The notes under the pieces are model-generated. The model searched no databases and had not been told where the DNA came from. It was given only the letters and a program-made list of their open reading frames with translations. The position numbers were made by a program, and so were the translations under genes. From Acinetobacter sp. ANC 5054 (lineage in GTDB: Bacteria; Pseudomonadota; Gammaproteobacteria; Pseudomonadales; Moraxellaceae), in contig NZ_NEGG01000004.1 of the NCBI RefSeq assembly GCF_002135295.1, forward strand, positions 141,994 through 205,993: a DNA stretch of 64,000 nucleotides, written 5' to 3'. The first letter of the stretch is position 1. Each line of letters starts with the position of its first letter. Shown piece after piece: positions 27,729-36,519 of the stretch.

Positions 27729-28898
27729 ATGAATTCCAGTTTGTCATTATTGCACCCTTATCCATTCGAAAAATTGAATAAACTTTTTCAGGATGTTAAG
27801 CCCGCAGATTTGCCTTTAATTCCACTTTCAATTGGTGAACCGAAGCATCCTGCACCAGAATTTGTGAAGCAGGCAATTATTGACAACTTCCAACACCTAT
27901 CGACTTATCCAAATAGCAAAGGTTTACCTGAACTTCGCAATAGCATTGCTCATTGGCTTACTCGTCGTTTTAAGCTGAATAGCATCAGTACAGAAAGCAA
28001 TATTTTGCCTGTATCAGGCACACGTGAAGCGATTTTCTCTTTTGTTCAAGCGTTGATTAAACGTGAAGATGCTCCTTATGTGGTCATGCCTAATCCCTTC
28101 TATCAAATTTATGAAGGTGCAACATTACTCGCTGGTGCAAAGCCTTACTTCATCAACTGTACTGAAGAAAACCATTATCTTGGTGACTTCGATGCTGTTC
28201 CTGCTGAAGTTTGGGAAAAAACTGCTTTGTTATTTGTCTGCACACCGGGTAATCCAACTGGTGCAGTGCTGTCTAAAGAACAGTTTAAAAAGCTCATTGC
28301 GCTGTCAGACCAATATGGTTTTGTGATTGCTTCGGATGAATGCTATTCAGAACTTTGGTTTGATGAAGCCCCTGTCGGTCTACTTGAAGTTTGTGCCGAA
28401 ATGGGTCGTGACGATTATAAAAATTGTGTCGTGTTCCATTCATTGTCTAAGCGTTCAAACCTTCCGGGTATGCGTTCTGGTTTTGTTGCGGGTGATGCCG
28501 CATTGTTGAAACCTTATTTGCAATATCGTACTTATCACGGTGCTGCAATGCCTGTTCAACATCAATTGGCATCGATTGCTGCTTGGGACGACGAAGCACA
28601 TGTTGAAGAAAACCGTGTGCAATACCGTGCGAAATTTGATTTATTCCAACGCGAACTTGGTCACTTGCTCCCACTACAAAAGCCAGATGCAGGATTCTAC
28701 TACTGGTTAAAAGTGGATAATGACGAAACTTTTGCCAAAATGCTGATGGAAAAAGCACACGTTAAAGTGTTGCCTGGTCGTTATTTATCGCGTGATACAG
28801 AACAAGGCAATCCCGGTGAAAACCATGTTCGTCTCGCATTGGTTGCAGACATTGCGCAATGTGAAGAAGTGATTCGACGTTTAAAAGCAGTGCTTTAA
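27729..28898 (+). CDS. dapC: Succinyldiaminopimelate transaminase DapC
   Basis: A PLP-dependent class I/II aminotransferase for the N-succinyl-2-amino-6-ketopimelate step of lysine and peptidoglycan precursor synthesis. The 389-residue protein starts at the ATG at 27729 (MNSSLSLLHPYPFEKL). PLP contacts are SGTREAIF, NPFYQIYEG, CTPGNPTGAVL, ASDECYSELWF and the Schiff-base lysine in FHSLSKRSNLPGMRSGF. The assignment as DapC rather than ArgD or AspC rests on the N-terminal HPYPFEKL block and the position beside glnD. lysC, the first enzyme of the pathway, is 30 kb away in the window. Confidence 0.92.
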   Translation: MNSSLSLLHPYPFEKLNKLFQDVKPADLPLIPLSIGEPKHPAPEFVKQAIIDNFQHLSTYPNSKGLPELRNSIAHWLTRRFKLNSISTESNILPVSGTREAIFSFVQALIKREDAPYVVMPNPFYQIYEGATLLAGAKPYFINCTEENHYLGDFDAVPAEVWEKTALLFVCTPGNPTGAVLSKEQFKKLIALSDQYGFVIASDECYSELWFDEAPVGLLEVCAEMGRDDYKNCVVFHSLSKRSNLPGMRSGFVAGDAALLKPYLQYRTYHGAAMPVQHQLASIAAWDDEAHVEENRVQYRAKFDLFQRELGHLLPLQKPDAGFYYWLKVDNDETFAKMLMEKAHVKVLPGRYLSRDTEQGNPGENHVRLALVADIAQCEEVIRRLKAVL

Positions 28899-28920
28899 AT
28901 GATTTGAATCGTTCTGCTCA

Positions 28921-28952
28921 AAAAAATGCCCCAGATTTGGGGCATTTTTTTG
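28921..28952. terminator. Strong bidirectional terminator after dapC
   Basis: AAAAAATGCCCCA/TGGGGCATTTTTT with a GATT loop; it serves dapC and the convergent receptor gene. Confidence 0.95.
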
Positions 28953-28985
28953 ATTCCTTTTTTAACAATCATTCAGAGATAATCG

Positions 28986-31175
28986 TTAGAAATCAAATGT
29001 GGCACTCAGTTTAAAAGTTCGAGGTTCGCTCAGTGACAAATATGTATAGTCGTTAACAGATGCTGAAGCCCAATAATCTTTATCTAAAACATTGGTCACA
29101 CTAAAATTCAAACTGGTCGGTACACTTTTAATCTGCGTTTTATAGTTTGCACCTAAATCCACACGTGTCCAATCTTTGAGTTTCAATGTATTGGCATTGT
29201 TCGCATAGGTTGAACCCGTATATACAACACGCCCATTTACACTGATATCTTGCTCAATTGGTAGTTTCCAGTCCGCTTCGACATTGGCCTGAAACTCTGG
29301 CACACCAATGACACGATATCCATCAAATAAACCTTGGTACGTATCTTTTTGTTCCGTATCAATCCAAGTCGCGCCACCCAATATTTTGATTGAATCAGTT
29401 AATTGACCATAGGCATTAAATTCTAATCCTTGGTGGATATTTGTCGCTTGACTGATTTGTGCTGTGCCTGAGGCATTCACTGAGGCTTTTTGTCGATCTG
29501 TATAGAAATAACTTAGTGTTCCGCCAATCAAGCCATTTTCATATTTCAATCCCAGTTCTTTTTGTTTCGACACAAATGGATCGGCAATAAAGTTATTGCC
29601 TTCGCTATCCAAAATCGCTTCACCCTGAACCAAAGCTTCGATGTAATTGGCATACATAGACCATTCAGGTGTTAATTTATAGCTCACACCCAATGCCGGA
29701 GTGAGCTGATTTTTATTAATATTGTATTTATACGTTCCATAAGAATAAACATCCTGATCAACTTCCTGATAACGCGCACCAAGCATGAGGGTCAAACGAT
29801 CATCTAACATCGAAATATTGTCGCCCAAAGCGAAACTTTTCAAAGTACTTACACCCGCTTTCGGATATGTACCTTCCACACCCAACCATTTATCAATGTT
29901 TGAATTTTCAGTGTAAATCGGATCATAAAAATTATCATTCAAACTGGTGGCATAGCCATAGCTATAACGTTTATCTGCACGATATAAAGAACCAGAAGCG
30001 ACCACTTGATGTTTTAAAGCACCTGTTTCAAATTTAGTTTTGACACCTAGTTCTGCTGAGTGGTTGCGATCTTTACGCGGAATCATCGATGCCGAGAGTT
30101 TTGCTGTTCCTGCTGCGGTATCACTTAATTGCTGGCTTGAGTAAACACCTGCTTCTTCTGATTTGCGGAAACCATACGCTGCATAGGCAGTCGTTGCATC
30201 AGTTAAGTCATATTCTGCACGTACACTTCCGAATAAATCTTCTTCGTTTGAATAAGTCCACGCTTGACCATGATAATTGGCATATTGAGCAGCACTCGGA
30301 AGCTGTGTAACCGCATTGGTTAAACGTAAACTCGGTCGATTTTCTGAAAGGCGGTTATTGTTATAACCCAAATCACCAGATAGGCGGAAACGATCACCTT
30401 TGTAGTCCGCAGAAATTAAAGCCAATCCAAGTGTTTTATTTTCTTGATCAATCTCGGTTCCGCTATCATGGTAAGCGGTATTTACCCGCACCCCAAATCG
30501 ATCTTCTGTCCCAAAGCGACGAGATACATCCGATGCAACATAGGCACCATTGAAGTTTGTACCCACCGTCACACGTGTTAATGGATCATTACTGGCACGC
30601 TTTGGCAGTAAGTTAATCGAACCACCAATTCCTGTTCCACCCGGTATTGCACCATTTAAAAATGCCGAAGCCCCTTTGAAGACCTCTACCCGTTCAAACA
30701 GCTCAGTTGGAATATATTGACGTGGCAAAATACCATACAGGCCGTTGTATGCCGTATCATCTGATGCCAGTGCAAAACCCCGAATAAAATAGGCTTCTTG
30801 AAAGTTCCCATAACCTTTAGCAGTTCGCACACCTGCGTCTGCTTGTAGCACATCCCCTACGCTTTTCGCTTGGCGGTCTTGGATATATTGCTGGGTATAA
30901 CTGGTGATATTAAATGGTGTATCTAAATTCTTCTGATTACCGAAAATACCCACTTTACCGCCTGTCGCGACTTGACCGCCTGCATAAGGCTTCATCAAAC
31001 CATTTGCAGAAGCATCTGCACTCACGACCACATTAATGGCTTCTAGCGTTTGAACTTCTGTACTATCCATATTGGCAGCGGGATGTTCCATTTCAGCGAT
31101 TTCATTCGCATAAACATAAGTAAACCCTTGTGTAGCACATGTAATCATCACACAGAGCTGCTTCATTTTTAACAT
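28986..31175 (-). CDS. TonB-dependent siderophore receptor
   Basis: An outer-membrane beta-barrel of about 729 residues (start ATG 31175, AGGA about 11 bases upstream; the frame is open to 31229). A signal peptide ends near YVYA. The plug domain includes LDTPFNITSYTQQYIQDRQAK-type strands, VGDVLQADAGVR and GASAFLNGAIPGGTGIGGSINL. The barrel ends with SEPRTFKLSATFDF, with the C-terminal Phe of outer-membrane proteins. No N-terminal signalling (STN) domain is present, so it is a transporter without a FecR-type relay. The TIGR01783-type siderophore class fits; the ligand is not identifiable. A Fur box lies just upstream, so iron limitation should induce it. Confidence 0.92.
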   Translation of the reverse strand: MLKMKQLCVMITCATQGFTYVYANEIAEMEHPAANMDSTEVQTLEAINVVVSADASANGLMKPYAGGQVATGGKVGIFGNQKNLDTPFNITSYTQQYIQDRQAKSVGDVLQADAGVRTAKGYGNFQEAYFIRGFALASDDTAYNGLYGILPRQYIPTELFERVEVFKGASAFLNGAIPGGTGIGGSINLLPKRASNDPLTRVTVGTNFNGAYVASDVSRRFGTEDRFGVRVNTAYHDSGTEIDQENKTLGLALISADYKGDRFRLSGDLGYNNNRLSENRPSLRLTNAVTQLPSAAQYANYHGQAWTYSNEEDLFGSVRAEYDLTDATTAYAAYGFRKSEEAGVYSSQQLSDTAAGTAKLSASMIPRKDRNHSAELGVKTKFETGALKHQVVASGSLYRADKRYSYGYATSLNDNFYDPIYTENSNIDKWLGVEGTYPKAGVSTLKSFALGDNISMLDDRLTLMLGARYQEVDQDVYSYGTYKYNINKNQLTPALGVSYKLTPEWSMYANYIEALVQGEAILDSEGNNFIADPFVSKQKELGLKYENGLIGGTLSYFYTDRQKASVNASGTAQISQATNIHQGLEFNAYGQLTDSIKILGGATWIDTEQKDTYQGLFDGYRVIGVPEFQANVEADWKLPIEQDISVNGRVVYTGSTYANNANTLKLKDWTRVDLGANYKTQIKSVPTSLNFSVTNVLDKDYWASASVNDYTYLSLSEPRTFKLSATFDF

Positions 31176-31214
31176 TGGGAGAGTTATCCTAGAAAATACG
31201 CTCACATCATAAAT

Positions 31215-31233
31215 GATAATGATTAACATTTAT
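31215..31233 (-). promoter_or_regulatory. Fur box upstream of the siderophore receptor
   Basis: GATAATGATTAACATTTAT at 31215-31233 is a near match to the 19-bp Fur consensus GATAATGATAATCATTATC. It lies 40-58 bases before the chosen receptor ATG. The three NAT-type hexamers are in register. Confidence 0.82.
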
Positions 31234-31502
31234 TCTTTCATTTCAAATTTTACGATGCTTTTTATTTATTACTTTTTATTTTTTAATTGTAATTTTTTAT
31301 AAAGTACAACTTAACCAAATACCCCTCTTATTATTGATAAGAGATTTAATTCATCAAATACACAGGGGGATCATGCAGTTTTATAGCCACTTGCGAAATC
31401 AATAACCACTTATCAATTCAACATGTTAAAACTCTAACAATCAATGACAGATCATTCAGATAATTTGAATACAATCCTCAAGACATTTTTTATTGTATGG
31501 GA

Positions 31503-32033
31503 CTATTGAGGTGGGTTAATAGCAAAGTCATGTTCAACTCTATAACTGAGGTTTTTATCCACCATTGGAATTGGATCTAAACGAGCAACTTGCAGTGCTT
31601 TTTGTATTTTTTCATCGGCACGTTTTGAACCCGAACTTTGTAGAATACGCGATTCACCAATATAACCCGTTGCAGCAATCACAGTAAGTTTCATTTTCAC
31701 TGGACGCTTAAAACCCTTCATGTCTTGTGCATTCAACACATATTGTGGTGCATTTACCCACGACACTTCAAAGGTTTTTATTTTGGTTTGAGGCTTAATG
31801 ACATCTGAAACTCGAGTCGGTTGATAATCAGGCACAGGTGTTTTCAATAGCTTGAGTAAGTCGGTAATGCGAGAGTCTGTTGCTTCAGTCTGTTGTTTTT
31901 GAGAGTTATCAACTTCAGAGCTCACCAGACTATGTTGCATATTCGATTGTGTTTCCGCCCTGCTCTGCACACTAAAACCACATGATGTGATAAATAAAAT
32001 ACCTACGCATCTGCCGAAAAATATACCCAACAT
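31503..32033 (-). CDS. Exported protein with a TonB C-terminal-like domain
   Basis: A 176-residue protein. The N-terminal MLGIFFGRCVGILFITSCGFSVQSRA is a signal peptide or a short membrane anchor. A polar linker follows without the usual Pro-rich spacer of TonB. The last 90 residues resemble the TonB C-terminal fold (VKMKLTVIAATGYIGESRILQSSGSKRADEKIQKALQVARLDPIP-like region, seen in parts). It lies 274 bases upstream of the receptor on the same strand, which hints at a link with iron uptake, but ExbB/ExbD are absent and a TonB lacking the spacer could not reach the outer membrane by the usual model. It may instead be a TolA/TonB-like periplasmic helper. Confidence 0.7.
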   Translation of the reverse strand: MLGIFFGRCVGILFITSCGFSVQSRAETQSNMQHSLVSSEVDNSQKQQTEATDSRITDLLKLLKTPVPDYQPTRVSDVIKPQTKIKTFEVSWVNAPQYVLNAQDMKGFKRPVKMKLTVIAATGYIGESRILQSSGSKRADEKIQKALQVARLDPIPMVDKNLSYRVEHDFAINPPQ

Positions 32034-32076
32034 AAACCAACTCTAAAAAATATCCTGCTTAGTATAAACCTGAACT

Positions 32077-32102
32077 AAAAAATAAAGGCGCCGTAGCGCC
32101 TT
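32077..32102 (-). terminator. Terminator of the msrB-gpx operon
   Basis: AAGGCGC/GCGCCTT with a CGTA loop; on the minus strand it runs into TTTATTTTTT. Confidence 0.85.
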
Positions 32103-32123
32103 AGATTTCCATCGAATAATTAT

Positions 32124-32606
32124 TTATTGTGCTAAAGCTTTTTCAATATCTTCAGTCAAGGTTTCAGGTTTGGTCGTAGGTGCATAACGGTTAATCACTT
32201 GACCATTTTTACCGATCAGAAATTTAGTGAAATTCCATTTAATACCACTACCTAAAATTCCTTTACTGTTATTGGTCAGAAAGCGAAAAATCGCATGCGC
32301 CTCTGGACCTTTCACATTTACCTTGGCAAACATTGGAAATGAGACACCATAGTTTTTCTGACAAAATGCGCCGATTTGATCATTTGAACCCGGATCTTGC
32401 CCGCCAAATTGGTTGCATGGAAAGCCTAAAACTTCCAAGCCTTGTGCTTTGTACTGTTCATAAATTTTTTCTAAGCCTGCAAATTGTGGAGTAAAACCAC
32501 ATTTACTTGCTGTATTTACAACCAATAATACCTTGCCTTCATAATCTGCAAACGATTTATTGGTTCCGTCCAATAACTCTGCTTCAAACTGGTGAATGGT
32601 GGTCAT
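32124..32606 (-). CDS. Glutathione peroxidase (Cys type, thioredoxin-like peroxidase)
   Basis: A 160-residue thioredoxin-fold protein that reduces hydroperoxides. Catalytic Cys36 lies in [12 protein letters not shown], in place of the selenocysteine of animal GPx. Gln and Trp of the catalytic tetrad are in [12 protein letters not shown] and KWNFTKFLI. The Cys in FPCNQF is the likely resolving residue, so the enzyme may prefer thioredoxin to glutathione, as E. coli BtuE does. Its ATG overlaps the msrB stop by 4 bases, so the pair is translationally coupled as a small oxidative-damage operon. Confidence 0.95.
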   Translation of the reverse strand: MTTIHQFEAELLDGTNKSFADYEGKVLLVVNTASKCGFTPQFAGLEKIYEQYKAQGLEVLGFPCNQFGGQDPGSNDQIGAFCQKNYGVSFPMFAKVNVKGPEAHAIFRFLTNNSKGILGSGIKWNFTKFLIGKNGQVINRYAPTTKPETLTEDIEKALAQ

Positions 32607-33022
32607 GGATAAGTTTCCTCATCATTTTTTTCTTTTGTTTCTAATTCTAAAGAGGCCGAATTGATGCAATAACGTAATCCGGTCGGTTGAGGTCCATCAG
32701 GAAAAACATGCCCTAAATGTGCGTCACAATGATGACAAACAATTTCTGTTCTGACCATACCATGCGTCGTATCTACATTTTCTTCAACTGCAGCAGCTTC
32801 AATAGGCTTATAAAAACTTGGCCAACCACAGCCACTTTCATATTTCGTTTCCGAAGAAAAAAGTGGCTCACCACAGCAGCGGCATACATAGGTCCCTGAT
32901 TGTTTCGTATTCCAATATTTCCCCGTAAAAGCTGGTTCAGTGCCCTTTTGACGTGTGATGCGAAACTCCTCAGGCGACAATTCTCTTTGCCATTCTCTTT
33001 CTGTTTTATTGAGTTTTCCCAT
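32603..33022 (-). CDS. msrB: Peptide-methionine (R)-S-oxide reductase MsrB
   Basis: MsrB repairs the R epimer of methionine sulfoxide in proteins. In the 139-residue protein, two CxxC pairs bind structural zinc (CRCCGEPLF at about 48-51 and [10 protein letters not shown] at about 97-100). GCGWPSF and the catalytic Cys in [11 protein letters not shown] are present. The ATG at 33022 begins [20 protein letters not shown], and a GGGACGTC stretch upstream gives a possible ribosome-binding site. It is the first gene of an overlapping msrB-gpx pair. Confidence 0.97.
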   Translation of the reverse strand: MGKLNKTEREWQRELSPEEFRITRQKGTEPAFTGKYWNTKQSGTYVCRCCGEPLFSSETKYESGCGWPSFYKPIEAAAVEENVDTTHGMVRTEIVCHHCDAHLGHVFPDGPQPTGLRYCINSASLELETKEKNDEETYP

Positions 33023-33250
33023 GATGACGTCCCTTTATATTGTGCTATTTAAAATAGGATAATCCTATATTTACGTCATTCAATCTTAAATTTCTAGTCT
33101 TTATTCAACAATTTACAAAATCAATATAATGCTCCAAAAAAGCAAAAAGTAAGCAAAAATTAAAATCAGTGAGCAATTATAAATATTAAATGCTTTTTTG
33201 TGAGCAAAATAAGTGATAATCTTATTCTGACTCTTGCTCAGGATTAAAAA

Positions 33251-34681
33251 ATGTCGCAGAAAAAGAGCGTAATTTTTAAAAATCTGCTGCCCGTGATTAA
33301 GCAATATCAACAGGCAGGGTTTACGCATGAAAAAATTGTTGCTTTACTTAAAGATGAACACCATCTTGATTTGGTAACAACAGAGACATTTAAAAGCTAT
33401 TTATACCGTTATGCAAAAGAGACTTCCACTCCTTCCGAGACTATAAAAATGCCGAACACTATCAACACCCCACGCGAAATTAAGAAATCGTCTAAGCTTG
33501 AGCATGTATGCTACGACATTCGCGGACCAGTGTTACGAGCAGCCAATGAAATGGAAGAAGCTGGCCACAAAATTATTAAACTGAATATTGGTAACCCTGC
33601 TCCATTTGGCTTTGAAGCACCGCAAGAAATTATTAACGACGTTGCGTTAAACCTACCGAATGCGATTGGTTATACCGACTCAAAAGGGATTTTCCCTGCG
33701 CGTAAAGCCATCTGTCAGTATTACCAACAAAAAGGCATCCTCAACATGCACGTTAATGACGTGTATGTGGGCAATGGCGTATCTGAACTGATTGTTATGG
33801 CCATGCAAGGCTTGCTCGATGATGGCGATGAAATGCTCGTACCGATGCCTGACTATCCACTTTGGACAGCAGCAGTTAACCTCTCTGGTGGTACAGCAAT
33901 TCACTATAAATGCGATGAAGAAAATTTCTGGTATCCAGACATTGCTGACATGGAAAGCAAAATCACACCGAATACGCGCGGTATCGTGATCATTAACCCA
34001 AACAACCCAACAGGTGCAGTATATCCACGTCATGTGCTTGAGCAGATTGTTGCTTTAGCTAAAAAATATGATTTGATTTTATTTGCTGATGAAATTTACG
34101 ACAAAATCGTTTATGACGGCATTGAACATGTATCAGTTGCTGCATTAGCGGGTGACCAACTTTGCGTATCCTTCAACGGTCTCTCTAAGGCTTACCGTAT
34201 TGCAGGTTACCGCTCAGGTTGGATGGCAATTACTGGCGATAAATCACGTGCTCTTGATTACATCGAAGGCTTAGACATGTTGGCGTCTATGCGTCTTTGT
34301 GCGAACCATCAAGCACAGTATGCGATTCAAACAGCTTTGGGTGGTTACCAATCGATTAATGACTTGATCCGTCCGGGCGGTCGTTTATACGAGCAGCGCA
34401 ACATTGCTTGGGAAATGTTGAATGATATTCCTGGCGTGTCATGTGTTAAACCTGAAGGCGCGATGTATTGCTTCCCGCGCTTAGACCCTGAAGTGTATCC
34501 AATTCAAGATGATGAAAAATTCATGCTGGATTTCTTAAAAGCTGAAAAAGTCCTATTAGTACAAGGTACAGGCTTTAACTGGCCAACGCCTGATCATTTC
34601 CGTGTAGTGTTCTTACCTGCTGAAAATGAACTGCGTGAAGCTTTAACACGTTTAAGCCGTTTCTTGGCAAAAATGCGTTAA
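33251..34681 (+). CDS. alaA: AlaA-type glutamate-pyruvate aminotransferase with an extra N-terminal domain
   Basis: Residues about 79-476 follow E. coli AlaA closely (SSKLEHVCYDIRGPVL, LNIGNPAPFGF, GNGVSELIVMAMQ, NPNNPTGAVY, FADEIYDKI and FNGLSKAYRIAGYRSGWM with the PLP lysine). AlaA makes alanine from pyruvate and glutamate. The first 78 residues are extra: KNLLPVIKQYQQAGFTHEKI and TTETFKSYLYRYAKE look like a small helical DNA-binding-type domain of the kind found in plasmid mobilisation proteins. The start is well supported by AGGA 7 bases before the ATG at 33251. An internal ATG at 33449 would yield an almost normal-length AlaA. Confidence 0.93.
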   Translation: MSQKKSVIFKNLLPVIKQYQQAGFTHEKIVALLKDEHHLDLVTTETFKSYLYRYAKETSTPSETIKMPNTINTPREIKKSSKLEHVCYDIRGPVLRAANEMEEAGHKIIKLNIGNPAPFGFEAPQEIINDVALNLPNAIGYTDSKGIFPARKAICQYYQQKGILNMHVNDVYVGNGVSELIVMAMQGLLDDGDEMLVPMPDYPLWTAAVNLSGGTAIHYKCDEENFWYPDIADMESKITPNTRGIVIINPNNPTGAVYPRHVLEQIVALAKKYDLILFADEIYDKIVYDGIEHVSVAALAGDQLCVSFNGLSKAYRIAGYRSGWMAITGDKSRALDYIEGLDMLASMRLCANHQAQYAIQTALGGYQSINDLIRPGGRLYEQRNIAWEMLNDIPGVSCVKPEGAMYCFPRLDPEVYPIQDDEKFMLDFLKAEKVLLVQGTGFNWPTPDHFRVVFLPAENELREALTRLSRFLAKMR

Positions 34682-34701
34682 TGTGACAAAAGCTTAAGTT
34701 T

Positions 34702-34730
34702 AAAAAACCGCACAGTGTGCGGTTTTTTTA
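34702..34730 (+). terminator. Rho-independent terminator of alaA
   Basis: AAAAAACCGCAC/GTGCGGTTTTTT, a 12-bp perfect stem with a 3-base loop. Confidence 0.93.
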
Positions 34731-34892
34731 TGCCAATCTTTTTAACAGCCTTATGCTGAGATCGTTTGCTTTTTTCAACAATCACACATATTTAACCACT
34801 ATAGACTTTAGTTCGACATTCAAACAATGTTGAATATTCAAAAGCTTATTTATGTTAATTTTTAACCAATCATAAAATAATATGAGCACAGG

Positions 34893-36074
34893 ATGTTCTC
34901 AAACAAAATCAAACTCAGCCTCTTTCTCTGTCTGAGCATGTGCCTAGGTATCGGGATACTTCGCTTTTCTTATACCGCCCTACTTCCTTCGACCCGCGAA
35001 GCTTTTGGCTGGAGTGCAGGTTTTGCCAGTATGCTCGGTAGTGCAAATTTATTGGGTTACTTGATTGGTGCATTTTGGGCAATGAAACTCCCTCAAAATA
35101 AGACCATGACCACTTATATTCAAATTGCAGCAGCTTTTGGAACCCTAAGTTTAGCAAGCTGTGCTTGGGGTGGATTCCCTGAATTTTGGTATGTATTTTG
35201 GCGAATCATTTCTGGCATCAGTGGTGGGTTATTAATGATTTTATCACCAAGTGTAGTTGCTCAGTGTAGCCAACTACAGGACCGTTTTAAAATTAACTTT
35301 GTCGGGTTTAGCGGGATTGGACTGGGTGTGTTAATGGCAACCCTCTTTTTACCCTATATTAAGCAAATTTCAATTCAGTATGCTTGGCTCATTCTATTTT
35401 CGTTTGCTTTAACAATTTGTATTTTTTTAAGTTATCTAATAAAAAACCTTAAAAAACAATTACATGAACAAGTAGCTGCTATCCAAACTGAAGAAAAGCT
35501 TGGTGGCATATTTTATTGTCTTTTACTGGTATACAGCACGAGTGCATTTGCCTATGTGCCACATTCTTTATTTTGGATTGATTACCTCAGCCATACGCTT
35601 CAACTTTCCCCGCTCGGGATTAATTTCAACTGGATTTTATATGGTATAGGCAGTGCCTTAGGCGCTTTTACTGCATACGCCTTTGCACAAAAATTTGGCA
35701 ACATCACCGCTTTAAAAATTTTATATAGCACCTATGTCATCGCAATTTTTGTTGCTGTACTAAATTTTAATCCTTTATTTACTTTTATCTCCTCATTTTT
35801 AACTGGGTTATTAAACCCCGCTGTGGTTTTTCTAACCTCGTATACGATTTTACAAATCTATGGCGCTGCCTATAAAAAACTTTGGAGTATCGCCACCTTA
35901 TGTTTTGCAATCGTACAACTGGTAGGTGGTCTGAGTTTTAGCTTTTTACAACATATCGGCGCCAGTTATTCACAGCAATTTATTTTGGCTGCAGCAGTGC
36001 TATTGATTGGCACATTACAACTTTTTTGGTTTACACGCCGAGAACAAGGCTTACAGCCCCCTCATACGCAATAA
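34893..36074 (+). CDS. YbfB/YjiJ-type MFS transporter
   Basis: A 393-residue protein with about 12 hydrophobic segments. The N-terminal GIGILRFSYTALLPSTREAFGWS matches the GxxRFxYTPLLP block of the YbfB/YjiJ group within the major facilitator superfamily. A cytoplasmic loop lies near residues 185-205 (KNLKKQLHEQVAAIQTEEK). The substrate is unknown and neighbouring genes give no hint. The ATG at 34893 has only a weak upstream purine stretch. Confidence 0.85.
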   Translation: MFSNKIKLSLFLCLSMCLGIGILRFSYTALLPSTREAFGWSAGFASMLGSANLLGYLIGAFWAMKLPQNKTMTTYIQIAAAFGTLSLASCAWGGFPEFWYVFWRIISGISGGLLMILSPSVVAQCSQLQDRFKINFVGFSGIGLGVLMATLFLPYIKQISIQYAWLILFSFALTICIFLSYLIKNLKKQLHEQVAAIQTEEKLGGIFYCLLLVYSTSAFAYVPHSLFWIDYLSHTLQLSPLGINFNWILYGIGSALGAFTAYAFAQKFGNITALKILYSTYVIAIFVAVLNFNPLFTFISSFLTGLLNPAVVFLTSYTILQIYGAAYKKLWSIATLCFAIVQLVGGLSFSFLQHIGASYSQQFILAAAVLLIGTLQLFWFTRREQGLQPPHTQ

Positions 36075-36090
36075 ACTTTCAAGCTCAACA

Positions 36091-36116
36091 GAAAAGCCTG
36101 CAGATGCAGGCTTTTC
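36091..36116 (+). terminator. Terminator of the MFS gene
   Basis: AAAAGCCTGCA/TGCAGGCTTTT with a 2-base centre; the T-run is short. Confidence 0.8.
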
Positions 36117-36138
36117 GTTATTCAATATGTTAATTGGG

Positions 36139-36246
36139 CTACAACTTTTTAAGTTGCTTCTTAATTTTCTTCAAAGCCGAATTATGCTTTGAAATTTTAT
36201 TCAACCTCGCTTTCATTTCCTTTTTCAAAGATTTCTTTTTAGACAA
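36139..36246 (-). CDS. 35-residue Lys-rich microprotein (TTG start)
   Basis: A short frame with an excellent GGAG 6 bases before TTG 36246. The peptide reads MSKKKSLKKEMKARLNKISK and ends in KKLKKL-like residues (KKIKKQLKKL); about 14 of its 35 residues are lysine. It would be a cationic amphipathic helix, perhaps nucleic-acid binding. It follows the Gln-rich microprotein gene on the same strand by 102 bases, so the two may share a transcript. No family is recognised. Confidence 0.6.
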   Translation of the reverse strand: MSKKKSLKKEMKARLNKISKHNSALKKIKKQLKKL

Positions 36247-36348
36247 TGTACTCTCCTTTTCGTCTACTGAAAAAATAGATTTCATCTTAATTTTAAAATG
36301 AAATTTCAATATCTAAATGGGCAAATGCATCAATACTTGAGTCACAAT

Positions 36349-36519
36349 TTAATGTTGCTGCCGCTGATTTCTTTGATGCGGCTGCTGTTTTTGTTTCTTC
36401 TGTTGTTGCTGATCATCTTGCGGTTGCTGTTGCTGCTGTTGCTGATCGTCTTGTTGATCTCTTTGATGCTTTTGATCGGATTGTTGATCTTGTTGCTGCT
36501 GTTGTTGTTTACGAGTCAT
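36349..36519 (-). CDS. 56-residue Gln-rich microprotein
   Basis: A frame with GGAG 7 bases before the ATG at 36519. It starts MTRKQQQQQQDQQSDQKHQR, and more than half of its 56 residues are Gln; the rest are mainly Asp, Lys, His and Arg, with no hydrophobic residues after the start Met. It is expected to be disordered. On the other strand the same bases read as a Leu-rich 98-codon frame, which is a shadow and lacks a ribosome-binding site. The function is unknown. CAA and CAG codons are mixed, so it is not a pure trinucleotide slippage tract. Confidence 0.65.
   Translation of the reverse strand: MTRKQQQQQQDQQSDQKHQRDQQDDQQQQQQQPQDDQQQQKKQKQQPHQRNQRQQH

Noticed and set aside
33113-33328. 71-codon minus-strand frame at the alaA start
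   Set aside because: It overlaps the well-supported alaA start and has low-complexity AT-rich coding.
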